64,000 bases of DNA from Ischnura elegans (taxonomy: Eukaryota > Arthropoda > Insecta > Odonata > Coenagrionidae): the NCBI RefSeq assembly GCF_921293095.1, contig NC_060254.1, positions 106,788,917 through 106,852,916 on the forward strand. The letters run 5' to 3'. How positions within the stretch are numbered: position 1 is the first letter of the stretch; the number at the start of each line of letters is the position of its first letter. The notes under the pieces are model-generated. The model had not been told where the DNA came from. It ran no database searches and was given only the letters and a program-made list of their open reading frames with translations. Shown piece by piece: positions 36,286-48,600 of this stretch. Both the position numbers and the translations under genes were made by a program.

Positions 36286-36481
36286 TATATAAGTGGAGCG
36301 GCGAAATTCTATCAAAAGGCTTATCGCTATTTTTTAGGTGCTCACAATTATGTTATCTCCTTGTCTGTCGTCACCTCTTTTCATTTTTCCTCCTCATCGA
36401 CCAATTATCTCCTTTCGATGTTTCTTTTTATCAGCTAATGTTTTAGCAGGTTAGTAGGTATATAAGAGCTTACTTGTTATC
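36286..36481 (+). promoter_or_regulatory. candidate promoter of NHR gene B
   Basis: Two TATATAAG boxes (36286-36293 and 36459-36466), the second 79 bp before the ATG at 36545. Between and after them are WGATAA motifs in reverse form: TTATCT near 36353 and 36405, TTATCA near 36428 and 36477. Gene A's upstream region has a similar GATA cluster. Confidence 0.45.
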
Positions 36482-36544
36482 ACCTATTTAGTCTTCAACG
36501 CTTCTACAGCCACTCTCTTGACCTTGATTGCATTTGCCAGGAAT

Positions 36545-36677
36545 ATGACTTTTCTTCGGCCGATAATCGTTGCCACAATCATTTTCGGTATTGCTGGTGC
36601 ACGATTTCCAAATTATTACATCCAAGAAGGCAGCGATAGTTTTTCTCACCCCTTCATCGGAAAACAGGATTATAAAG
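36545..36677 (+). CDS. NHR gene B exon 1 (signal peptide)
   Basis: 133 nt, phase 1, donor AAAG|GTTCGT (non-consensus after GT). Codes for residues 1-44. Confidence 0.65.
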
Positions 36678-39600
36678 GTTCGTTTTTTTCGCTTTTTACT
36701 TTCGAATATTTTCAAAAATATAAGTACTCGGAATAGGCTTTATTTAAAATAGAAGTTTCGTTACGGAATTCTAATAGTAATACAATGTAAATTCCTGAAA
36801 ATTAGCAGAAATCTCTTTGATAATTGCTATAATACTACTCAAATACCCTTCGGCAATTTAACGTGGAACCTCTTCCCTAGATAATGAAGGTATTATGTAG
36901 GTTTGAGAACTCAGCTTCAAATATGTGAAGTAAATTTCGTTTGAAATTACTTTAAATTGTGCACAGAGATTAACAAATCAAATCAATTATCAATTCCATC
37001 GATTGCCAATGGCAGAATAAAATTATTCCAAATTTTGATTACTTCGATTTTTTATATTCAATCAGCAAACGTCTTTTCCATCGTTTCCACGTCTTTTTTA
37101 ACAGTTGAGATATGATTGTTTATCACCTTCAAATTTGATGGGTACCCGCTCAATTTTCATTGAATGTCAAACATTAATATCTTTAATGAAATTTATATAA
37201 TATATCTATAATGAAAATTGCCGGAAAATACTCTTCTGATTGTGAGTTGAATCAAGTCATGAAATAGTTCCCAGGTCCAATTCAATTTCATTTCCAGTGT
37301 AAGACCATCGTAACCATTTCACACTCTCTTTCCTTCCATTATCTCGTCATTAGCAGTCTTGATGATTTTCTATCTATTGCCTTCGGGAAACATTTATTAC
37401 ATAAGTAACGGCCAATATCGTGCGTGCAAACAAGTTTTTACGCTTAAAAACACGTATATTTCCTAGCGGAGATTTCGTTTCACTGAGAAATGAATGCGCC
37501 AGGAATGTGCGAGTATCACTTTTTCATCTCGAGTCGAGTTGAAAACATGACCGAGTCGAGTCGAGTATGATGAATTCTGGACCAGGCAATACAGCAATGC
37601 ATACTCCAAAACATTCTCAAATTTCCAATCCCCCAGAGAATATTCTGTTCTGAATGCTTAGCATGATTTAAAAAGAAAAAGGTAATGAGGGATTTTGATG
37701 GTAATTGGCAGAATTAGGAGATAAAAGAAATAAATGTGTCTTAAACTGTCCCATAGGCACAATTGAAAGGAATAAACCTCTAGTAATGTGTCGACAATTT
37801 AAGTCATGATGTATCCTAACTACAGCGGTGGGCCCTGAATAAAGTCTTTTTCACAGCAATAATAAAGATTACAAAATAAGTAAATGAATCATATAATATT
37901 TGTTCCTTTGAAATACTCTTGCAGAAAAACCAATTGTTCTACATGCTTAGGCATCAGGTTTTTCGTCTCCATGTTACAGCATTACGGCCTGCAGAAAATT
38001 ATCTTCCCCTACACACTTTTACACACTTAAGCTACACAAGTACCATCCCGCCAAAATTACAAGATTTCGGAGCATTTGGAATTTTTGTTTAAAACTATAT
38101 CATCGATTTTTATGGATCTAGAGTCATCATAAAATTGAAGTGGACGAAGCGATCGAACTAAAGAAATTAGCTTCAGCCTTGTAGAGCCAAAAAAGATGCC
38201 ACATATAGTTAAATCAGCCTTAGCAAATCTTGTTTTCTGAGTTCAAGAAAGAAGCTAAACGCAACAAATGAATATTATGTCGCACTTACGCAGTAATCAA
38301 AATGGCTAAAAGATAGCACAACTTGTGACGAGAAAACGCAGCTTTCAGCGCGACACATCGCGGCGAGGGTGGAAAGGAAAGAGGGGTTGCCTTTCGCGGA
38401 AATAGTAAATGTTTCCCCCTCTTAAGTATGCCGACTCAATCCCTTAACCCTACTTCACTACCCGAAGCATGTTTCTGATACGTGAGATGGTTCCGATAAA
38501 TATTCCTCAGTACTTCCACTCAGTAATGCGTTAAATGATCAAGTTGATAGATCCACAATCCTGGTTAACATCCTCAGTTTAGTATTTTAGGTCAATACTC
38601 ACAATATGCCGTGCTTTAAATGGCAATTTTCAAGAATAAAGTTTTTAAAAAAACTTGATAAATCGACCTCAGGGTCCTGTGGAGTGTAGGTCAACCTTGA
38701 CGCGCGATCAAAAAATCGCTCTCATTTCCTTAGCCGCAAACTTTTTCCAAGTTATCTGGTTAGTTATCTTCAGAAATTTCTTCATATACGAAACACCAGG
38801 TCAAAGGAATATTGTAATTTATAATTTCCATAAAAATCGTACCAACGCAACACCACCTGCATAAATTCGAAGAAACTCGAGGAAAAACGAGATCGCGGGT
38901 GTTTTTGAAAAATTGGTTATGTTTGGACCACTATATCTCAGGAACGGGTCGTATTTAAGTAAATCTGGCATCTAAATCTATCATTCATAATCCTAAGATT
39001 CAAGTTTCTATCTCAAAAAGGTCATTTAGGACTTTTGTCCAGCTTTTTTCCGATTTCGGACCTCTGTGCGCTGGATGGGAAGACGATAAAAACGGCTAAC
39101 GTAAATGTATTCGGCGTTCACGTGGACCACTAAAGGGTATACAGCAAGCTGAAGATCCCAGGCCAACGAATAAGAATGACTTATCGGCTTTAAAAACGAT
39201 GTTATTACATGAGTTTCCTGATAGCACTTCCTGTCGGCAGATTGCTGCCTCGACAGCTCTGTAGCCGACATTTCGACTCGACATCCGTAATACTACTCGA
39301 CACACTCAAGTCGAGTACCAACTACTCGACTCGACTCGGGTTTTCGAGTACTTTCGCATCCCTAGAATATGCTTTCATTCAAACCTATGGATTCGAGAGG
39401 GGTCACGAACAAATGTGTGTGCATCCGTCTTTACTTGGCCAAATGCCTCCGTAATTAAATAAATCTGAGGAAAAACCCAAGATTTCGCTCAGCGAAAGAG
39501 TCAGGCGCTAATAGAACTATTCACCACGCATAAATCGAAGCGGCGTCATTTGATTAACAGGAATGTGTAAAAATCATTCATCATAAATATTCAATTTTTA

Positions 39601-42600
39601 CGATGAAATATGGACACTTTTCAGATGAAAATCACCAGAATGTGGTTGAAGGTGCTACAATATTGAAAAGTTTTCCCAAAACTCGGCTGGCATCTAAAGT
39701 TGAACACCAACAAAGCGAGCTAGATGAACTGTAAGTAAACACCAAATGAATGGTAAAATTCACCTTTTAAACACATATTTAAGGAATTATTTTCTATTTC
39801 ATTTGCAAATAAAATGTATTCTCAAACAGCTAAGAGACTCAAAACTTAGACACATTTAAAGAAGATGGAATATTAACGCAAAACCACACGCGTCTGGAAA
39901 TTCATCACTTATTCACATGTATTAACAGAATTTCGCTTCTATTTCTTTCCCGTATGAATGTAATTTACATTACTGGTGACGCCTATTTACCTACCTTCAC
40001 CACGTGGCGTACTGCATTCCAATGAGCTGTTTTCACGAGCATGTTGGCAAAAAAACATACGCCCAGTAAGACGACCCCTAAGTTCTTGAAACCTTATTGT
40101 GTTCACAGCGTAATAAACGTGAAAAATTATGAACCGACTCGGAGAATTGTTGCTTTTGGAAGAAATTAGAAATTACCTATAAATAATCAATTCAATTTTC
40201 ACTGATCGATTCATGAAGGAGTTCGAATGACCACGATAAAAAGATATATTTTGAATAATTTTCGCAATTCAGTGGAAGCACCTAAATAACATTCGTGTAC
40301 TCTCCGGAAAAATTTTTGGAGGCTCCTGATCGGGAATTTTCAACGCGATTTCCTTCACGGTGAAGAGGAGAGTCAAACAAAACACTGTCGTAATTAAAAA
40401 ATTAGTATTATAAAAAATTTTTATGGCCAGCCTAAGAGGTAACAGAGACTGTACTACCTCACTAAACTTAAGGTCGCGGGTTCCAATCTAACCTGGATGG
40501 GTTACAATCAGCCAGGGTCATTGATTAATACGTTAGCCAGACGAGTTTAATGCAATATGTTTATCTTTTTTGCAATTTAAGTGAAGGTATAATAATTAAT
40601 AATTCGATAAAATTAATTTGCAGATTAAGCAAGTCAAAGGACGAACCTCTTGAATTCAGCGACAAGCGAGGACGATTGCTGATTCTAACGGACGGCAGAC
40701 GAACCCTCACCAGAATCAAGTAAGAACTACTATTACTTCGTTCCTATCCGCGTAATTATATTCTTTCGTTTTAAAAATATTTAAGGCGAAAGTAATTGCC
40801 CCCAGTACGGTGTTACCACTTCTATCGTAGTGGAGAAAAATTATCGTCGTAAAATCTTCGCTGTTACAAGTAGGTCACTTGGATGATAATCAAACAATAA
40901 TTATAATATGGGAGAAATAGAATTGTTAGCATGGACAAAATTTCTCAATTTTGTTGTTTATAGTAAAAAATATGATACAATGAATTAATTGTAAAATGAG
41001 AGTTTTGAAACCAATAGAAATGGATGATTTCCAGCAGTTATTGAGCAATTAGAATGGCGTAAGCGAGGGCAGACGGAGAGCGTCACCTGCGGTGAATTGG
41101 GCGAACTAATAGGAACGGGGCGACCGCACAAATCAGACAGAGGGAGAGGGGTGTGGGGGAGGGGAAGGAGAGAGTTCTCTTCTTACCACCAATGCGAATG
41201 AAGATTATTTACTTTCTAAAGGAAAGAGACTCGAAAAAGTGAGTTTTATTATATTTCTCTCGGATAAATCTTCTCTTTTTATTTAACTGACGAAGAAGTC
41301 AAAACTGATAAATTTTAACGGAACATGATTGTTTTCTCAATAAAGTAAGGGATGTTCTGTAACACTTATACTATAATTCGATGTAAACAAAAGCTGCCTT
41401 ACATTGTTCTCACTGTACTCCACCTATCCTGGCCCAACTGGAGTGAGAGCCTTCAAACCTATCTATACCTCCACTGCGCAATCGCCCACTGAATCAAAAC
41501 CACGCATCTAACAGCCCAACAATAAGAAAGCACTCAGCTGGCAGTAGTCGGAGCATTAACGCTCACCTCCGAAGCTTGGAGAAATGGAGGTGAGCGTTTA
41601 TGCCCAGCGGATACTGCCAGCTGAGCATTTTCGTATTATTGGCCAGCTACATGAGAGGATTTGGTGTTTCGTGTAAATTGAGTGTTTTAGTGGAGCATGA
41701 GGCCAACGTTTTTCGTTAAATAGAATGCAATAATTTAGAGATACTCATTCAGGTTCATAGAAAATTTACTCTATTCTTTTTAGTAGCATGGAAAACAATG
41801 TTGCGAGAACATGGAAACAAGCCATGAATAACTTGAATTTTCATAAATCACCATTATGAATTGCCTCCTTCATCCTTCTCATTTTTCCCTTTATAGCTCC
41901 TTTTTTTTCCACTTTTCCTCCAACTATTTCAATTCTGCTTCTTTTGCTTGCGTAAACAAATTTGTAGTCATGATATTCTACATGATATTCTCCTTCCTTT
42001 TCATGATCGCAGACATCGTATTTTGGTGGCCATTTATTGAACTTATTTAATTTCAAATTCTGTACAAAAATCGAGATCCAGTCTATACAGTATTGCAATG
42101 TCATCTGGATCGGAGTTATCCTGAAAATTTGAGCTTAATACCACGAATGCCTTTTCGCGGGATCCCGTCTCGCTCGCTCCAAATGCCCCTAAAAAGTGGA
42201 GGCATCCAGACAGTTGGCTACACTGCCGTGATAGAAAAAAAACATAGTGTTTTGGCAATTTTTCATAGGTTTCCAAATGATTTTAGAGGGGGGCTTTTCT
42301 AGGACTTTTTAAATTTCGTCTCGTTCACTCAAAAAATTGGAATTCTGGATGTGGACTTTATAGCAGGAAAATTCTTAATTTGGGCAATATAAAGAAAATG
42401 ACGCCCCTCATTTAATCCAGCCCCTTGACATTAAACCTACAGTAAATAGTCTAGCCAAGTCTGTAGTCTCCAAATACGTTTCCCAAGTCATTTAGAGTTG
42501 CAGATGAAAAGCATTACTTAGAGTCAAGGATGAAAAAATATTTTTTACATCAAAGACAAGTAAGCGTAATCGGCCCCCTGTTGTTCTTTATGTGCATTAA

Positions 42601-45600
42601 TGGCCTCTGCTCCCGCATTAGCGGTAAAATACGTTTATTTGCTGACGACGCTGTCAAATATCGCGAAATTAGTGATCTCTCTGACTATGAAATTCTATCA
42701 TCTGACTTAAACAACGTTCATTTGTGGAGCCAAGAGTGGTGACTCGAACTTAATCTGAGCAAATGCATGGTGGTACATTTCTTGCAGAATTCGTCCTACT
42801 CCAACAATGCTTATGTAGTGGATGGTATTAACATAAAGGCAACAGACGAAGTGAAGTCGGTGAAGATCGGTAATATTTTTACAACACCTTCCCTAGATAT
42901 TTCGCTGGAATCCTCATTCCATGGACAGGTGAAACTTATTTCAGCTCCAAAAAATATCCTCAAAAAGCAAACCACGGCATCACCTTATTCATTAATCTTC
43001 AGAATTTTCCCTACATAGTGAGCAACTGACTTTTTGCTGCTGAATCTAGCCAGCATCCAATCTCCACTTTGAATGTTAGTCACCGAATTCTTTAAGCTTT
43101 TTCGACTCACGCTATCTTGTTTCAGGCATTAATACCACGTCGTCTACATCCTCCTCGTCAGAAGACATGATATCCAATGCCCTATCATAATCAATCAACA
43201 AACTGAAGTAAGCTATCTTTATCAGATAAACCTTCAAAATAAGAGTTAATGAGAGGACTCTAATTAAAAGACCTAGTTTTATAAACTTCGGTGTTTTGCA
43301 ACATTTATTCAAGAAAGTTTAACTCAAGAACTGCCAGACTGTAACTAAAAGTTTAACGCAAGAACTGTTAGACAGAAACTAAATATTCAATCCATACTTC
43401 AACCCCGTATCCTGGGGTAAGTGCGACAGGGGGACGCACTTACCCCAGGTAACGGGGTCGCACTTGCCCCGGAAGGTAGGAATGAACGGTTACGACGGGG
43501 AAAGTGCGACCCCCCATCTTAACTAAATATAATGACCCGAGTTCCTAAATTAAAAGTAAAGCAAGGAAAGCCAATCCATGAAGAAGAGAAAGCAAGATAT
43601 AGTTCTTACCTAACACCTCCGATGCGTTGATTCAGAGGGAACTGCGGTATAGCCTCTCCTCACAACCAACTAAGACTACGAGATGAACGGACGGGTGTAT
43701 TTCCCAAGCATGTGGAACGAGAAATTAAGGGATAAGTATTACAAAGTCGTTGGCTCTGGTTTCATAACAATGTGTGGAATATGTTGCACGACCGCCACCT
43801 GCTTCGAGAATGGAAATACGATTTTCCTGGAGGGGAGTCGCACTTACCCCACCTCACCTTATGGAAACTAAGAGATCTTAAAAAATATTTAACCTGTTTT
43901 TGCTCGCAAGGATTGTTACAAATAGTACACGAGAAAGGTATGTTTTAAAAATATATATTTTATTTTTTAAAGTAAAACTTCTCAAATTTTGCTCTATATG
44001 GTTGCATTAGTCTCCGCGAGGAATACAATTTTTTCAAAAAGTGTCGGACAGAGATCCACTCGAAGTGGATAAAGCCAGCAAGTGAAAAAACTTTCCACTG
44101 GTGAAGATGAGTAGGTATAGGATTGCGACAAATCTGATAAACAATGCGTTAATATCAGAATTAATTTTTTTCATTCATTCACATTCGTCGGCACTTTCTC
44201 ATCCGAATCAATCTTCGTTCTACGTCTTGGATGACCGTATGAAAATATTTATTTGGAGCATTTCTAGTCGTATTTCTGAACTTAGGCACAATGCAGTAAT
44301 TGAAGCTATACGCTGCGGCATATCGAGGAATAACTACGACACGAAAAATACGGCGTAATAACCACAATATCTCCACTGTAAACTTCAATAATGTGCACGG
44401 TCAAGGTGGTTAAGAACAACACTATTGCATGAGCTGACGTCATTCAAGATGGCGGCGGTGCGAATTACGTTTTTCCTTGATGGCTTGTAAGACGTATTTT
44501 AAATGCTCATAATAAAAAAATAGATGACATTACAGGCATATTGTTATAACTTTTAGCTTACTAATTACACCTACTTTTCAGAAACGTCTTTACCTAAATA
44601 GGTGTTCAGAGACCTATTTCACTGGAAATCGTCTTTGTAATCCACTACTCATAAGACGAACTTTTTGTGGGTGAAGAGCGCCTTTAATCGTCGGATATGC
44701 CAGGCTCCCGTTGTACTGTGGCAACGTGCTCCAACAGCTTGTCGAAAACGAAGAAAGCTGGACGGAATGTCTCATATCACAGGCGGATGCTTAAATTGAA
44801 AAATATTTTTATTGTATATATTAACTAATCGAATCATTGACCGTGTCTCGCCCCCCACACATATGAAGAAAGTGGTGAAAGTGAATCGGTCAGACAAACT
44901 AAGTGGATATGCTAAAGATTTCGTAATCAAGAACTTGGATGGAATTCTTCCTTTTTAAGGCAAATTGCACTTAAGGGTGTTCTCTACCTCCGCGAAAAAC
45001 GGCTCTGCAGACTTCAGGTTGCTCGCCATTTGCTCGCTTATTATACACTCTGGAGAGAACTTGTTTTGGATATGGTTTAAGCTAAGATTATTGTTCTCGG
45101 CAAGCGAAAAAAAAATATTTGAAAAGCATTTGTTAATTAGTTATTGGCGCTGAAAAACACAATAAAACGCCCGTTTTCTCGATGTAATTCTACCACGTAG
45201 AAAACGCGATTTGAATTTTTTTTTCGGGAAATGAGAACATTCATCCTTTTTCTTGGAAATAAGATACGTTTCATCAATGTAATATTTGTAATAACCACGC
45301 TATAGCTCAATTTCACAAGCGTGTTTTCTCAACGTCAAGCGCTTACGATCTTTTCTTCCATGGCGCTGCTGTATGATCCCCCACTCTCGGTGAAAGAGCT
45401 TCTCACCCCACAGCAGTCTCTCTCACTACCTCCCCTCCATCGTCTCTTGCGTCCCCTACATGTTTTTTTTCCTCTCTGCTTTCCTCGACCTAAGAAGCCC
45501 GTCTGACCCGTGGTCGGGCCCCAGCCCAGTTATTATCCGAGGCCCTATGTTCTTGTGTTGCGAGCGGCATGTTTGAAACGGGGCTAGCGCGAGTTTTCAA

Positions 45601-48600
45601 GTTTTCTGTTCTTATGCATGGAAAGTGAAAGGAAATCAAAGAGGAAGCATATCTTTTGTGGGAAGGTGGAAAATAAATACTAGGAATAATGGTGAATATA
45701 TAAATCCTTTTTAAGTGTGCTACATTATTAACAGTTAGTATATCTTTAGACAGGTATTTTCATCCACGTAAAATCTGCAAACACGTGATGCAGCTAAGAA
45801 ATAGACTATCAAATTATTTTAACCATTTTAGTCATTACAAACCTGCAACAATAGATGCTATTTACACTGCAGAAGGAGAAACAGCTTTAAAGTAAGTACC
45901 TCTCGATAATGTATTGGCTATGACTATAATATATTAATTTTTTGTAACCAAGCATTGAAAATAAGATGAATATAGAGAATATACTGCACATTATCAATTA
46001 GATTCTAGGTTACACCATTGCCTTTTAAGTTCTTGCTGACGCTAACCAAGAATAAATATTTCACTGAGTAGGTAATATAACGTGCACATCTTCAATTCGT
46101 GTCTAAATATTTTCAAAAGTAACCGTTATGTCATCAAAACACGATATGAAAAGTATCACGTTGTTTTATTTGTCTCGCATTTCCGACATATATGTTTCTC
46201 GATAACTTGCAACCGAGGGAGAAAACTTCGAAAAGTTATTTCCTTATAAAAATATTCTTATTTATTAAAATTACTATTATTAATCGTTACGTGAGTCACC
46301 CAAAAGAAAGAATTTGAACTTGAAACACCGTATCACTAAGCAAGGGTTGATGTTTGGTCGATGTAATACAGCGATGACGTCTAGATGACCGAATTTAATC
46401 GTTAACTATCTCCTATTTGCGTAAATGTGCTTGTTGTAAGCAAAAAATAGATACACGAGATCCAATGGACCTGCGAACCAGTTTTACAAGTATAAGACAA
46501 GAATTTTACTTGTGTAGCAGGAGTGACGAGAAAACAAACAATACACACGGATAAAACTCGAATGTGGGATATTTATTTCGCTTGAGTGAAGTAATGCAAA
46601 CTAACTTCGCGTTATATCTCTCACCAACAACCTAATTCACGTGCTGCTTACACTCTTCTGAGCTATTGATTCTCTCAAAGAATGGTTCTCACTACAGGTC
46701 GTAATGAACCGAAACTCTGATGATGAATGCAACTTTTCTCAGAAGTGGGCGGCAACTTCCGCGATTTTTCAATGCTAATTTTTGTGAGAATGACTGAACG
46801 AGGTAGTTAGTTATTTTTACCCATCCATCGACCGAATCATTAACTAAAATTACGATTTCGTGCCAGAGTAAACGACCACATTGCGATATAAATATGCGAG
46901 ACTTCATGTAAAATACTAGTGCGCAGGATCAGGTAGACTCATTATATTTAACTGTTGAAATTATTCGGCATAATAATACGTATAGAAATTGATGACAACT
47001 GAATGTAATATCATTAAAATTTCTTCAGTTTAGAATGATACGAACATCACCGCAGAGCGGTTGTAGTCATTGGGAAGAAACTAAAATTTCTCAGGAGCAT
47101 TACCCGATCAAATTTTCTCTACCCCTCAGTACACTGTATGACCCTTCCGGGATGGAATCCTGCATTGAAGTTGGGTCTTGTACTTGATATGTTTCCCATT
47201 TTTTAATTGCGTAGGGAATTTTAGTTCTTATACTCCACTATTATTTAATATGAATGAGAATACATATATACCAAGACTGTTATTTGCCACGAAAAAAAAC
47301 ATTTCGCTTATGTTAGCCGCGATTCAAACCCAGATCCTCCCGATTGCCGGTCAGTTACATTACCAAATAATTTTTTTCTAGGCGAATCTTAGACACAAGT
47401 AAAAAGAGTCATTGAAGAGTCAGTGAATTTCATATTCAAGGAAAAAGGTGGCTTCGTGGTATGAGTGGTAGCATATTTGACCGGCCATCGGGGATATCCG
47501 GGTTCGAATCCCAGGTTAGTCAAATGATTTTTTCATGTCGATTATCATACTTATTTACCTATGCACTTTTGATCGCATCGGGTCAAAACTTCGGTTGCAG
47601 CAAAACTAGGGAACACTTTGAATATTAAACGTTACTTATGGTTAGAATTACAAGAAATTAGAGACCGGAAAAACTCTAGTTCGAACGGCATCATTTTATT
47701 AAAAAAACATCGAAGAAAAAGTCAATATGACCCGATGCGATCTATTCAGATTTATTGGCCTTATTAAAGCTGTATGTGATGTCTGATGCAATATGCAATT
47801 TATGATGTTCTTACCATATAAATCAATAAATATTAAAGATGATAGAAAATCAATTTTCGTTCATTCATTATTTGTCATATGTCTCATTAGTGTTCTCCCT
47901 GTAGCGCTATGATTACTGAATAAACATGTTTCGGAAAGTAACTGTATTGAATACACGTTTTCAAATGTACGTGGGTGGTTACTAAAATTTCATTCATACT
48001 GAGGAATAACGTAAAAATGTAAAGTTGTACGTTAAAAAAAAGTTTCACGAAGTACGCGCATTTCGGTTAGCGTAATTGACTTTTACGATGCTTTGATGAA
48101 CACTTAACAATTTTGAGATGAGAACGTTGACCAGCTCTCCCGTTCGAGGGGGAGTCGAATAAGGAGAGAACAATGCAAGTAATCGCCTTTCTTCATAGAA
48201 GCCGGCCGTACTTACCAGCCTCGTCGAGAGCGTGCGTATTTGGATTCTTCCAAGAAACGTCAACCGAGTGGCTGAGATGGGACTAATGCCACCAGAGACC
48301 AAAAATCAACCTCCGAATCCCGACAACTCTCAATATCGCACCTCCGCAGTGAAATTTGATACAGCGCCGGGTGTTTTTTTCGGTCGGAGCGAAGCTCGAC
48401 CCCTCGTCTTTTCCTTTTTTTTCCTTCGGTCAGCTACTACTCCCCTCCGCCCAAGGAAGTTTCCCATTCCACTGGCCGTTGCGGCCGACTTCGCAACTAA
48501 AATCCGGCGACGGTTGAATTTGGATTTTTGAATTAGGATAGAACACCCTTAATATTTTGCGCACTCATTCATGCAGGGACTATTTTGCAAATTCATCGTT

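Noticed and set aside
41841-42276. Two overlapping minus-strand ORFs of 77-87 codons
   Set aside because: Different frames, no recognised domain, no splice support; probably chance or a very old relic.
45752-45894. Exon-like open stretch ending at AAAG|TAAGT in intron 3 of gene B
   Set aside because: It has a donor-like end, but the acceptor lacks a pyrimidine tract, no domain is recognised and gene A has no matching exon.
47451-47525. Functional tRNA gene
   Set aside because: The B box is perfect and the A box near-perfect, but the acceptor arm does not pair and a related inverted copy lies next to it, so a SINE is more likely.
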